From Branchiostoma belcheri (taxonomy: Eukaryota; Chordata; Leptocardii; Amphioxiformes; Branchiostomatidae), in the NCBI RefSeq assembly GCF_001625305.1, contig NW_017804043.1, positions 1,319,283 to 1,383,282 on the forward strand: a stretch of DNA of 64,000 nt, read 5' to 3'. A program made the translations under genes and the position numbers. Numbering within the stretch: position 1 is the first letter of the stretch; every line of letters starts with the position of its first letter. This document shows positions 32,055-43,539 of this stretch, one piece after another. The notes under the pieces were generated by a model, which saw only the letters and a program-made list of their open reading frames with translations, was not told the DNA's origin and searched no databases.

Positions 32055-32205
32055 GAACGTGTGTCGGTGAAGGTTAGACATCCAGGTAATAAATGATACG
32101 CCAAAAAGCAGTTACTCAAGCAACTGGATATGATTTTGGAAACGGTCAGACCTTTCAGGTAGAATCCACTACCTTTCGTCAGTGACACTAAGAGACTGCG
32201 AGAAT
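32055..32205 (+). mobile_element. Arm of the ACTGGATATGATTTT fold-back element
   Basis: It runs from gtgtcggtgaaggttagaca through caactggatatgattttgga to ctttcgtcagtgacactaag and matches one arm of 44011-44316. Confidence 0.65.
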
Positions 32206-32334
32206 TGTAGGATAAGGAACGTGGTTCCGTGGAAATAACCACTCAACCCGATACGTGCCTTATTGATGGTTTCTCTTTTCCATCAGGTAAATATCACTGA
32301 GCAGCCGCTGAACTGATGTTTTCTTAAACATTGG

Positions 32335-32605
32335 AATGCGGGTCGTGTGGCGTAACGACAGAGCGTTCGGCTCTGAACCAAGAGGTCCCGAGTTCGAATC
32401 CTGCCATGCCACCGACCTTGTGCCCTTGGGTATACTTTACACGAATTTCCTCACTTGCTCACATGCCTCATTTACTCAGGTGAAAATGAGTATGTCTGCT
32501 GTCCGTTCATGCGTTTGTCTGCGTTGGTGGTGGCATAAATATAAGTTGAAAAAACTCGAGTGTGCCATCGCCATGTCTTGTGATAAATGTTGGAATATAG
32601 AAAAA
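32335..32605 (+). mobile_element. tRNA-derived SINE (family 1)
   Basis: The head ggtcgtgtggcgtaacgaca has A-box-like sequence, and the B box is gagttcgaatcc. It is followed by cttgtgcccttgggtatac and cactcaggtgaaaatgagta. It is among the best-preserved heads in the window. Confidence 0.8.
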
Positions 32606-33187
32606 AAATAATTGGAATATGTTTAAGTATGGTTTATGAGACAATAAAACATTTAAGACCAGAGTCAAGTTGTCAAGAAGTGTCAGCATCATATAACGTT
32701 AGGTCATACGGAGAGCTCTGATTCCGTCATGAGATGAGGAAGGCAAACATGGAACTGACGCCTCGGCTGTCAATGGAAAATGTCACGTCAAGAGCAATTT
32801 TCCAGCAGCGACGTTCATTCTGAGTAATAAACCATCCGAAAACCAAGATTTAGCGCTGAATGCCATCCCCACTCGAGCGGTCAGGCAAACATACCTGTCC
32901 TTTGCGCTAAACGCCATTCACACATAGGTAAACATATCTGTCCTTGGTGCTGAACGCCATCACATACAGACATACATACATACCCATATACAATGACGCG
33001 TTTAGCGCATAGTAAACAAGTACACAAGGCGGCCATGTTGTTGATTCACATTCTTTTTAGGAGCCTCCTAAAAATACAGTGGGCCTGGCGCAACTTTAAC
33101 ATTCTCGGAGTCACCGGAAAAGCGAAATAGAGATTGAAAATGACAATCTAGATGAGAACCTTTAAATTATTTATATTTACAGTTTTG

Positions 33188-33258
33188 GCGCAAAAATCTT
33201 ACATATCATCAAGGACGTTCAATCATAGAAAGTCCTTGATATCGTGAGGTTTTTGCGC
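33188..33258. other. Perfect-looking hairpin upstream of CNOT9
   Basis: Arms gcgcaaaaatcttacatatc..aaggac and gtccttgatatcgtgaggtt..gcgc pair over about 29 bases with a loop of some 13 bases. It may be a MITE relic. Confidence 0.6.
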
Positions 33259-33524
33259 ATGTGATATCGCTTGACGTTATACCTTGTGCGTCTTTTGCCT
33301 AGCGCCTCCTTTTGGCGACAATGGGAACTGCAGCGTTATTCTTAGATTTACTAAATCTTCGAAGTCGTGTTTGCTTTCTATTGAAAAATTCTTTCCTATG
33401 CATGCCTTTCCTATGCTTATTGTCAGTAATACAGGTAGATTGACAAGGGTTCAGGAGAGGTCAACAGAAAAGAAATATTTTCTTTCGACCTTGATCGGTA
33501 AGCTGACATACTGCACACTATACC

Positions 33525-33650
33525 AAGTATTTCCGGGTCACGCATGACGTCATATCTACTTCCTGTGCGGAGGGGCTGGGTTGTTGTTTTCGCCTCCGCA
33601 TTTTCGAAAGCTCAGTTTCGTCCAAAAAAACGTGAAAAACGGCGGAAGTT
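33525..33650 (+). promoter_or_regulatory. CNOT9 promoter region with CRE and ETS motifs
   Basis: A consensus CRE, TGACGTCA, lies at 33545-33552. ETS-type motifs ATTTCCGGGT (about 33529) and ACTTCCTG (about 33558) surround it, 90-130 bases upstream of the start codon. No TATA box is visible. The arrangement is typical of housekeeping promoters. Confidence 0.55.
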
Positions 33651-36600
33651 ATGCAACAGATGCACACTTTATCGCAGCAGGTGAGTCAAAACGGCTTTTT
33701 GTGCATTGCAGAAGACATTTAGCCTCTCTGCTTTGTGTTTTTAGCTCATAAATGAGCGTTCCTTTTCAAGCGATTTTATACTGAACTGACGTGTGGGGAG
33801 GGGGGCGATGAATGAAAGGTTCATAGATTTTGAGCCTCATAGATTTTGCACTTTCCTTGTCGTTAGATGTGATTTGATCGGTTTAGTAGGTGAATTGAGG
33901 TATATAAGGATGGTCTTCGTAATTTTCGGTGCGTTAGTTTTTGAAAAAGCATGAATATTTGTATGCAAGAACACCTTGCCTTGCAAATTTTTTATATGTG
34001 AACCGCAAAACAGCAGGTTCTGCAGATGGGTAACCAGTGAAAACAACAGCAAACTTCTACCCAGTGCAACTCAGCGCCAATTTTTTTAAAACCAATCCGT
34101 CAACCTTGACAGACAAAATCAACAAAAATCTTGGGTAAAAATGTGAAAACATCCGAAGGACCACCGACAACCACTCTCAACCCCATGATTTGCCTCTCAG
34201 AATGCAGGAAATTGCATTTTTGAAGGCTTGATATCCTAAATTTCCCAGGACTTCCCTAGATTGCAAGCATCGCATTGCGCCTACAGATGCTACTAGATAT
34301 ACTAGAAAGAGGAGGGATACTACTCTGTTGTACTGGTGGGGAAAACTATAAGACTAAGAGACCAGAAGACAGCCTGCCCCAACCGCGATAGACTGGATAC
34401 CAGGTTACCTATCAAGATACAGATCCCTGGCAGCTGATTTTTTGTTCCTGTCTGCCATGCTATCAGGCGCAGCAGGTGGCTGCAGCTGCAGCTGCGGGTC
34501 AGCAGGTGGACCGAGACAAGATCTACCTTATCCCATACTCATCTGCTTCACACAATCGCTAATTATTAAAGAAGTCCGGTTCAGAATTGAGGATTTTGCC
34601 ATTATTGCTACTATTATTTTATTTCTGTCTGTTCGCAGGCGCAGCAGGTGGCTGCAGCTGCGGGGCAGCAGGTGGACCGAGACAAGATCTACCAGTGGAT
34701 CGTGGAGCTGTCCAACCCAGAGACTAGGGAGAATGCGCTCCTAGAGCTCAGGTAAGACTTTATACCATCAGTTTTCACTGTTTTTGATTGCATCAATGAT
34801 TGATGGGGGCCTGCATGCCCCTTTTCGTAAGGCGTAATCAGGCCTTTTTAGTCTTCGTAATCTGTAGGCAGTCACCCAAAATCAACGTAATTCGTAATAG
34901 AACATTAACTGCAAAGTATAGAGTCGTAATCAGCTCTCAGACTTGAACGCAATTCGCAATTGGCGGCGGAAATTTTGCGTAATTCGTAATCACTACCCCC
35001 CATGCAGGCTCTCATTGATAGGCACGGACAATAGTGCTGTGTACCAGTTCGCTGGAACTAGTTCCGGACTTGCAAAAATGTTAAGGTTCAAGTCCAAAAA
35101 AACTGAATATCTGGAACTAGCGTTAATTTGCCCACTGGTCTACCTCCATGCCAAATTTCAGGTCATTTGGCTAAAAAATGTTGAATCCATTTAAAGAAAT
35201 GGCAGGAGAAAAAGAAGAAACATGAGAGAAAAACAATACGTTGTGGTGTCATGAAGCCATAATGAATTGCAAAACTTCATGTCAAAATGCCAATAGGCAA
35301 TTACATTTAAGCAAAGTATGAATCCAATGACACAAATTCCCTGTGTAGTACAGGAATATCATGTAATATCAACATAACTCTTTATTTTCCCTTGTGAAAT
35401 CCTAGTAAGAAACGCGAGGTTGTGTCAGACCTGGCTCCCATGCTGTGGCACTCCTTCGGTACGGTAGCAGCTCTGCTACAAGAGATAGTCAACATCTAGT
35501 ACAGGAATATCATGCAATATTAATATCACTTTGTATTTTCCCTTGTGAACTCCCAGTAAGAAGCGTGAGGTTGTGTCAGACCTGGCTCCCATGCTGTGGC
35601 ACTCCTTCGGTACGGTAGCAGCCCTGCTACAGGAGATAGTCAACATCTACCCCGCCATCAACCCTCCTCATCTCACTGTAAGTTATTACAAACATTCTCA
35701 TACTTGGAATTACCTCAGGAGTAAACTATTTTTAGTACTGTACTGTTCACATGTATTTTAAAGCATGTACATTGTATGGTGATGTTGTATTATCTGTTAT
35801 CTGTCAATTGGTATCAAAACCAGGATACTGACTGTATACTACTCAGTATCAAGTAGATTTTAGATAACACATGTAACTTATTATTCTTTGGGAAATATTT
35901 TAGTTGGTTCCCTTTTACATGGAATAGAAAATAGTAAATCAGATGATCAGGAAGACAAGTTACCTAAAAGAGTCAAAGCAATTCTGCCATGGAAGGAGAA
36001 AGGCAAAAATTGAACTGTCTTTGTCAGGTGAACAAAAGGTCATGCGAAGAATAATTTTCCAGTAGTAGGGTTCATTGTCTGTTAAAAAAAACACTTCCAA
36101 ATATCGAGTAATGTAGCGTCATCCCTAATCAGGCAAGCATGGCCTGTCCTTTGCGTTAAACCCCTTTCGCACATAAGCAAACATATCTGTCCTTGATGAG
36201 AGACAAGACATGTCATGAACTACTCTTACTGGTATACCCACCTCCAGGCCCACCAGTCCAACAGGGTATGTAATGCCCTGGCACTGCTACAGTGTGTGGC
36301 CTCACATCCAGAAACAAGATCAGCTTTCTTGGCAGGTAAGTCTGTGCCCTGCTTCCTTTAGATTTGTCCTGTAAGTATTTATGTAATACACTGTAGTAAT
36401 GGCTTCCAAAAATAATTTCATCAGGTTGGTAGAACTTAGGAGACAGGTATTTCTTTTTACACAACCGGTAAATTTTCACCTTGCTGACGTTTCGGTGTCT
36501 GTCAGACACCTTCTTCAGAGCTTCTGACTGGAGTACTGCAGAACACTATCCCAAACATCAGAAGCTCTGAAGAAGGTGTCTGACAGACACCAAAACGTCA

Positions 36601-39538
36601 GCAAGGTGAGAATTAACGGTTGTGTAAAAAGAAATACCTGTCTCTGTAGTAATGGCTGTAATGAAAAGTTTCTTAACAGGTCAAAGTCCAAAGTAATCTG
36701 TGTTTGGATTTTGTTGAAATGGAGTGAAGATTACCTGGTACTTTCGAAGTTGCAAGAAAATGTTGTTGTTGGCTTCTTCTTCGGGTCTGAAGATGAAAAT
36801 GTTAAGTGGCGTCAAAGGCTTTGTTTGAAGCTTTGCACAAAAATTCTGTATAATGATCACTGCGTCTCTTTTTAATCTCCTGCATTGTCAAACCTTTTTA
36901 CATTTGTTTGATATCTTATATCAATAACTTTTTCCCATATTGTGCCCCCCCCCCCAGCTCATATCCCCCTGTTCCTATACCCCTTCCTCCACACTGTAAG
37001 CAAGACACGACCATTCGAGTATCTTCGACTGACCAGTCTGGGGGTCATCGGTGCCTTAGTCAAGGTGAGCAGTCTCAAGAACACGAAGTTGTAGTTTTTG
37101 CAAAGTGGATGCATTGCAATGTTCATGCATTGCCACATTACAAATCAAATCAAATCAAATCAAATTTATTACTCAACAACTCAACAAGAAAAAACAAGGG
37201 TGGATACATGAATTATACTAAATTATAACAGAGCTAATTCATAATAATACTTGAGCTAATCTATTGTTTTCTTGAGGAGAGTATTATTACATTCTATAAT
37301 TTAGGAGATATGTCAATTATTTACAATATGGTGTCACTTTTGTAGTGATTCAGATATAATTTTCTGTGGTAGATAAAAGATTAGGTGCTGGTTTGATTCA
37401 ATATTTGTTCAAGTTGTTTCCATGAGTTTGAAGATTGTATTCTTTTGAAATAATTAAGACATGTAGGACTAAAATCTTAAATGCATTTTGCTTCACAGAC
37501 AGATGAACAGGAGGTGATCAACTTCCTGTTGACAACAGAGATCATTCCACTGTGTCTGCGCATCATGGAGTCAGGCAGCGAGCTCTCTAAAACTGTGAGT
37601 AACTGGTGGAGATACCAAGTACCTAATGCCAGATCAGAAAAGAACAAGAAATAGTCTGACATGCCTTCAAGTACCAGAGTTGTCAACCAAGGATTGAGGT
37701 GTTCAAAAATTCATTCTTCCCTAGTACTACATGTATAGCAGAGTGGAACTCGCTGTCACCAAGTACAGTAGGGACATTGTCATTAGATAGCTTTAAACTT
37801 AAATTTAGAGTTAGATGTTCAAGGGTTAAGTGTGACAGGTTGTTCGATGTAATGTACCTAGCTGCCGCCGTGTATCTGTATAGATCATCTGTATCTGTAT
37901 AGCTGGTATAACTGCCCTTCGGCGTAACACATCAGCTTCACAGACATGCTGGATTGTACCAAACATATCCATTTTGCATGTCATGTGTCTGCCATTGATA
38001 ACCCATGACTAGACAAAAAAGGATGTTGACCCATTTGTGTGGTGTTGTTTTTTTTCTGTGCAGGTTGCAACGTTTATCCTGCAGAAGATCCTGCTGGATG
38101 AGACAGGCTTGTCGTACATCTGTCAGACTTACGAGAGGTTCTCCCATGTAGCCATGATATTGGTAAGGCTGAGCGTACTTCTGCCTACAATACTTCTACT
38201 GTAGGGTGACATACCATATATGATTACTGTGTGGCATAACGGCAGAGTGCTTGACTCGAAACCAAGAGGGCCTGGGTTCAAGTCCTGCCATGCCACCGAT
38301 CTTGTGCCCTTTGGAAAGATACTTTACACGACTTTCCTCACCTAACTCAAGTGAAAGTAGTGAGTATTGTTTTGTCCTGTATTTGTTTCTTGTTGTGAAA
38401 CATAACACCAGCTGCCTGTGTCCCATATGTATTGTACTGTTGCAATTTCAATAAGTCAAATCAAATCTGTCATATTTGAAGCTGCTTTTTGCATGAGAAA
38501 GAGTAAAACCCAACTGTACTTTGTGTGTTGTTCAGGGTAAGATGTTTGAATAACTGTTTTTGGCGTATTACCTTGATGTCTAACCTTCACTGATTTATCA
38601 ACTGTACTTTGTGTGTTGTTCAGGGTAAGATGGTGCTCCAGCTGTCCAAAGAGCCCTCCGCCCGTCTCCTGAAACACGTGGTGCGCTGCTACCTCAGACT
38701 GTCCGACAACCCCAGGTAAGGCTTTCCTTCCTTTTTTTCTTCCTGTATGTATGCAGGGCTCAAGAAATACTGGGTGCATATCATAATAGTAGTTTTTGAA
38801 CAGTTTTTAGTATGATCCCTAGGCCTAGGAACAAATACTGTATTGTACTGTATAAGTTGAATCACTACCTCAGACTGTCCGACAACCCAAGGTGAGGCCT
38901 TCCTTTCTTTTCTCTTCATAACTTTAGTTATGCAGGACTCGAGAAATATACTGGGTGCATATGCACCTCAGTACTTGTCAAGCAAAATTGGGGCTGTGCA
39001 GATATTTCTGATGCCTACCTGCACCGGTCCATGTACCGGTAAATTTTGTAGCACGCACACTGTACTACCAGGATTTAGAAGAAACGTATGTTGTTCAGGC
39101 GGCACAACTGAGTATAACTGTGGCCTCATAATTCATGGAGGCCGACACTTCACGATGCCCAATGACAATATTTTTTTTCACTTTGCAGCACAACTCTTTG
39201 ATCTATTGAAGATTTAGGAGGTTTAGAACAAAAAGGGGAATGTGATGTCCAGGACTGATTCCAGACATTAAAGTTTTTTTGGACTTGAACTTAAAAACAT
39301 TTTTACAAGTCCTAGACTGGTACACAGCACTAATCCCTAAATTCTACTTCCTAAATTCTGCATTTCCACCCACAGAGCCCGTGAGGCGCTGCGGCAATGC
39401 CTACCCGACCAGCTGAAGGACACGACCTTCGCTGCTGTCCTCAAGGACGACAACTCCACCAAACGCTGGCTGGCTCAGCTCGTGAAGAACCTGCAGGAAG
39501 CCCCCACCCCCACAGGCATCCCCCTACCCCCTCAGTAG
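33651..39538 (+). CDS. CNOT9: CCR4-NOT transcription complex subunit 9 (CNOT9/RQCD1), 9 exons
   Basis: This is the armadillo-repeat subunit of the CCR4-NOT deadenylase complex, which docks GW182/TNRC6 and other repressors for mRNA decay. Exons: 33651-33680, 34639-34751, 35557-35677, 36248-36335, 36958-37064, 37499-37594, 38064-38162, 38624-38715 and 39376-39538. All have matched phases and GT/AG borders, giving 909 nt and 302 residues. It follows human CNOT9 closely from [17 protein letters not shown] through [19 protein letters not shown] to [20 protein letters not shown] and ends GIPLPPQ, as the human protein does. The first ATG gives [10 protein letters not shown]. The second ATG at 33660 would give 299 residues, the human length, and may be the true start. 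The Ala/Gln stretch after residue 10 differs from human. Exons 2, 3 and 8 have partial tandem copies beside them. Confidence 0.97.
34440..34700 (+). repeat. Tandem partial copy of CNOT9 exon 2
   Basis: An acceptor-like ctatcag and the first 65 or so exon bases (34469-34534, through gacaagatctacc) precede the real exon start at 34639. The copy has one more GCTGCA unit, then diverges and has no donor. Confidence 0.85.
34808..35010. mobile_element. Small inverted-terminus element with CGTAAT motifs
   Basis: gggggcctgcatgccccttt and the inverted ccccccatgcaggc bound about 200 bases that contain many copies of cgtaat or its near variants. The borders are approximate. Confidence 0.45.
35347..35655 (+). 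repeat. Tandem copy of CNOT9 exon 3 with its acceptor
   Basis: A 150-base unit (intron end, tag acceptor and exon up to gtcaacatc) occurs at 35347-35496 and again at 35498-35650. Only the second continues into the full exon. The first copy is followed directly by TAG, so using it would stop translation after VNI. Confidence 0.9.
36130..36200 (+). repeat. Fragment of the TGTCCTTTGCG/TGTCCTTGRTG repeat
   Basis: ggcctgtcctttgcgttaaa and catatctgtccttgatg resemble 32885-32970, where the same phrases occur with gaacgccat between them. Confidence 0.5.
36407..36648. mobile_element. Fold-back element with GAAGGTGTCTGACAGACACC core
   Basis: The left arm gacaggtatttctttttaca and the right arm tgtaaaaagaaatacctgtc enclose two inverted copies of gctctgaagaaggtgtctga. 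It lies in the CNOT9 intron after exon 4. Confidence 0.8.
37680..37965 (+). mobile_element. 3' end of a non-LTR retrotransposon
   Basis: The frame reads [20 protein letters not shown], matching the WNSLP-type C-terminus common in non-LTR reverse transcriptase ORFs. A 3' UTR follows with gtatctgtatagctggtata and cttcggcgtaacaca. The same 3' end is inverted at 46130-46480, and its final part is at 53640-53705. It lies in a CNOT9 intron, sense orientation, 5'-truncated. Confidence 0.7.
38225..38470 (+). mobile_element. tRNA-derived SINE (family 1) in CNOT9
   Basis: Head gtgtggcataacggcagagt and B box gggttcaagtcc, then cttgtgccctttggaaagat. The tail is tcaaatcaaatc-like. Confidence 0.8.
38512..38960 (+). 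repeat. Echoes of both edges of CNOT9 exon 8
   Basis: The acceptor side, tttgtgtgttgttcagggta..gatg, occurs at 38519-38545 and again at the real exon start (38624). A fragment of the ACTGGATATG fold-back lies between them. The donor side, ctacctcagactgtccgaca..aggtaaggc, is repeated at 38867-38900 with about 60 bases of following intron. Confidence 0.8.
39030..39335 (+). repeat. Dispersed 300-bp repeat, copy 2
   Basis: It is the counterpart of 3990-4300. It includes ggaggccgacacttcacgat, gtttagaacaaaaagggga and ctggtacacagcac. Confidence 0.65.
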
Positions 39539-40540
39539 TCCTCTGACCGCCCACCCCCATCTTGTGCCATAGATGTCTCAACACCTCGACAGAACATACT
39601 GCACCTGCATGAAACCCGTAATGTTTTTTTTTATTTACTTCATGTTCACCACAAAACAAGGCTCATGGGAGCCACTCAACTGTTTTGGGTTACTGCACAG
39701 ACAGTGAGGACAGATGTTTGTTGACCTTAGACTTGAAAAGTTTAAGGTTATACCCATATGGGAAACAATCACGTGGTAACTTGTGCCATAGTGATGTTGT
39801 TCTAGGAAAGAGTCATTATTGTCAGTATTGTGTATAGCACTTCGGCAGAATAAAGTCATATTTGCATGTTTAAGATTAATGACAGCATGCAAAAATCAGG
39901 GTTTCTCGCAGGCACAGTATGTTTTGCCGATGTGCTTAGACATCCCATGGTGGGAAAGACTTAACCATTACCCTACTAAGGATGCAGCAAACTGGTGCTC
40001 ACACATGCTTACGACATGCTAAGGCACACAATAATACATCTAGGTCCTAAGAATGTCATGGACTGTATAGTTGCAACAATGGGACTCTGTGATAGCCAAA
40101 GTTTTTCCCCCTGCAGAAGAGTGGTGCTGACCAAATTTCAGTTACAAGACCGTCTGCCTTGGAGCTAACTACTATGGGAATAGGGGTACATTTACTGTAA
40201 CTGACATGGACTGTATAGTTGCAACAATGGGACTTCAGGAGAACCAAAGTTTTCCCCCCTGCAGAAGAGTGGTGCTGACCAAATTTCAGTTTCAAGACTG
40301 TCTGCTTTGGAGCTAACTACTATGGGAATAGGGGTACATTTTCTGTAACTGACAGGAAATTTTATGATGCGAATTATTTGGACATATCCTTAACAACAGC
40401 CCATACAGAAGATGTACTAGCATATTATGTTACACAAGTACTGTACATTTCTTAAATTCTTAGGGTTTGGAGATTCAGCAAAGTCAGTTTTGCAGGGGCC
40501 TGTACAGATTTGGTCAATAAATGTTATGTGCAGTGAAAAT
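39539..40540 (+). other. CNOT9: CNOT9 3' UTR with polyadenylation signal
   Basis: AATAAA at 40516-40521 is followed within 40 bases by a GT-rich tract (ttgttgtttgtgtcagtg), about 980 bases after the stop. The interval holds a fragment of the 238-bp repeat family (39830-39930) and two tandem copies of a 147-bp unit (40055-40350) containing ggactgtatagttgcaacaa. Confidence 0.5.
40055..40350 (+). repeat. Two tandem copies of a 147-bp unit
   Basis: tggactgtatagttgcaaca starts each unit near 40060 and 40207. agaagagtggtgctgaccaa and ggagctaactactatgggaa are shared. Confidence 0.85.
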
Positions 40541-41565
40541 CTTCCCAAGTGGCTTGTTGTTTGTGTCAGTGGTGATTTTTAGGGTACAAAATGGCTAGTT
40601 TTTGTAGTTTACCTTTAACAGTAGATGATACATCATTAATCATTTTGAAAGGCCGGGATCAAAAATAAGAAAAACAACAATTTCTGATAATGTATTTTCA
40701 AATTACCTTTACACCAAACTTGATGTCATGTGGCTTTGATATCATGACAGTTGAGAAAAAAAATTATTCCCCTGCCCTGGAAAAAATGTATAATTTTATT
40801 AAACTAGTCTTCCTTTATTAAACTTCCTTTAAAAAAATGCCTGGCCTTTCCATGAACTTCCAAACTTAAAGTTACATCATTGGGCCAAAAAAGGAATGCA
40901 CTTTCATCAGTACATGTGGTCACGAGAACAGGAGAGGAAACAGATTAAGAGGAACCATATGAAGAGGTATATTTCTGTAGAAGTGATTCAACACAACCGG
41001 TGTGACTCATTTGCCAAGCAGTTCACAGGTTGTTGTCTAGACTACTGTAACTCACATTATGTTCAAGGTAGCAAAATTTCACGGTCTGAGAAAAATGGAC
41101 ATGTTCACAGAACTATATATTCACAGTGGCGACAGATGCAGGGAAAAAAGTCCAGGAATTATTTGTTAACGGTAATGATAAGGTCATGGTACAGAAGTGA
41201 CAGTGCACATATATAACAGTACAGTGAAAAAATCAGAAATACAGTATGCTCCAAGCAGAGGTCTGATGTAAGGATCAGTCTCTGCAAAAAAAATGAAATG
41301 TGTCTTTTTACTGGTACACTTTTTACTGGTACATGTATTAGTGAACTTTTTTAAAATCTTCACTGACTCAGAAATTAGCATTTCTAGAAAGACTGTAAAA
41401 AAAAGCAGTCTACATGTAATTCACACGCACTGATATAGAGGCATTTGCTTGGGGGCGTGGTCAGGCAGGAAGTTAACTCAGATCAGAACAAGGTTGTTGG
41501 TCTGATAGTTTACAGATTGTCACTGGAAACATGGCTTGCAATCAAAAGTACCAGCTATCTCAACA
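40541..41565. other. Intergenic stretch without a recognised gene
   Basis: A plus-strand open frame of 106 codons (40896-41216) is not recognised and has no supporting context. A CCAAGCAGAGGT terminus of the MITE family occurs alone near 41252. Confidence 0.3.
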
Positions 41566-41570
41566 TTTAG

Positions 41571-41914
41571 GCCACGCCAATTTAATTTGTTGGTTCTTCT
41601 GATTTGCAAAAAAAAAAGATGAGTTGACTCTGGTTCTGAGTCAACTCAAAATTGCTCATCTTTTGCCCCCAACAGTTGAGGAAAGTCCTTTTCTTCCTAA
41701 TTGTTACAGTTTTTCCATCTATCAATGCAGTGGTTTGATTAAAAGTTCAAAATTCATTGTTAAAATATTAACCCAGCCTTTCGTGTTGACTTCATAGCTC
41801 CTATGGTAGCATTTGGGGCTATAATAGGATGCCCAGACCTGTTTTTATTTTTTCGCCCTGTCGCTTCATATTTTTTATGACAAAATCCAAGAACCAATAA
41901 ATTAAATTGGTGTG
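41571..41914 (+). mobile_element. Non-autonomous DNA element with 28-bp inverted termini
   Basis: It starts cacgccaatttaatttgttg and ends caataaattaaattggtgtg. The inside has tcaacagttgaggaaagtc-like sequence and ttgacttcatagctccta. Copies at 42930 and 16347 share the interior. Confidence 0.8.
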
Positions 41915-42048
41915 TCAGAATGAATTCTTTTAATTCCATAGTCAGTGTGACAGAAGTACTGTAATTCTTACATTTTTCTTAATGCACAATACAGCTGTTT
42001 CATTTTTCCAATGGGATTGCATTTTCCTGATGGTTTCTCCTTTATGTA

Positions 42049-42310
42049 CCGGTGCAATAGCTCAATTGGTAGAGTGCTCGCTTTGTAGGAGTTCAAACCC
42101 CGGCCGGGTCATACCAAAGACTATAAAAATTGTACGCACTTCTTTCCCTCTTCTAGCACTCAGCACATATGAGAAAGAGCGTGGGAAGCTGAAACACACA
42201 GCACTCCCAGTGGACTAGCCCCCTGATGTAGTGCATTGCACAACTGTGTGTCGCCCAAGGGCTACCCGGATATGGGCACCACCCTACGCTCTGCATAAGG
42301 GCACGGGAGA
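42049..42310 (+). mobile_element. tRNA-derived SINE, family 2
   Basis: The tRNA-like head ccggtgcaatagctcaattg..gtagagtgctcgc carries a standard A-box region and the B box agttcaaaccccgg. It is followed by a body shared with 28450-28740. Confidence 0.8.
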
Positions 42311-42929
42311 CCTTTCCTTTTCTTTCTACTTTCATTTCCCTGTCTGTACTGTAATTCTTACATTTTTCATTTCTCCAGTGGGATTGCATTTTCCTGATGG
42401 TGTCTCCTTTCATTTCCCTGTCTGAGTGTCTGGGCATGAATTCCCATAGGAAGTGTGGGTCTGACTTTGCACTTCAAAACACGAATCAACTAACGGGGAG
42501 GAAAAGGAAAAAGACAGGAGGGGAATTTTGTTCTTATCAGACAAGTGTTACTGTGAGCTCAAAATACTAGTAGATACTTCCTAACACTAACAGTTTGGAA
42601 CAGTCAAGACGTGGTCCTCCACCTACATGTACATGTTGCTGCTCTATGCTGTTAACTTGGCCATCATAAGTCAAGCTCTGTGATTTTCACTGACGGGTAA
42701 GCTATTTAGTTTGTTTTCTGTACAAAATTAATTTGTCCTGTTTCGTTTATTATCACAACGATTATGATAAGTAAGTACTAAGTTCTTTTTCTGTTATTAT
42801 ATTATGTACAATGTATATGTAATTGTTTCTGTGCAAGGAACGTTGAAAACCACCATTGGTGATATGCTACCCCTGGATAAATAAATGAAAAAAATAAAAT
42901 AAAATAAAAAATAAACTACTGTATGACTA

Positions 42930-43265
42930 AGGCCACACCAATTTGATTTGTTGGTTCTTGGATTCACCTCTTCTCTGATTTGCAAAAAAAATAAAAAAAT
43001 CTGGTTCTGAATCAACTAAAAAATGCTCATATTTTGCCACCAAAAGTTGAGGAAAGTCCTCTCCCTCCTACTTGTTACAGTTTTTCCATCTATCAATGCA
43101 GTCGTTTGATTGAAAGTTTAAAATTTAATGTTTTTATTAACCCAGCCTTTTGTGTTGACTTCATGGTTCCTATTGTTGCATTTGGGGCTAAAAGACTTTT
43201 TTGCAACTTATGGTATATATTTGCTCATTTTGCAACTGTTTTTTACGATTTACAGTATGGTTAAA
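42930..43265 (+). mobile_element. Second copy of the ACCAATTTGATTTGTTGG element
   Basis: It begins ccacaccaatttgatttgtt and follows the 41571 copy through gttgaggaaagtcctc and gttgacttcatggttcc. The right terminus is lost or diverged. Confidence 0.7.
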
Positions 43266-43539
43266 AACTTTTTTTTTGAAACGGCCAAAATTCATGCACA
43301 CGAGGATGTTATCCATATAATCAAATCAACATGACCTGTCAGACTGTCAGAACTGCTGTACATTCATTTCCTACTGTAACAGTTTTGCTGGACGGATAGT
43401 AGTGTCCTGGAAATTCTATGTGTATGTGTTGAGATACTTCTGAACTTAGTAGAACTCGGGCATTTGTGTTTTTAACGAGCGTTCTGTTTAACGTTCAGTC
43501 TGTTATTTCTTCAGGAACTTCAACGCAGAAAAAAAGAAG

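Noticed and set aside
32335..32410. Possible functional tRNA gene
   Set aside because: A and B boxes are present, but the sequence is the head of a SINE repeated at many sites, with a constant non-tRNA body and poor stem pairing.
42049..42115. Possible functional tRNA gene (family 2 head)
   Set aside because: The same head and body occur inverted at 28450-28740, so it is a SINE.
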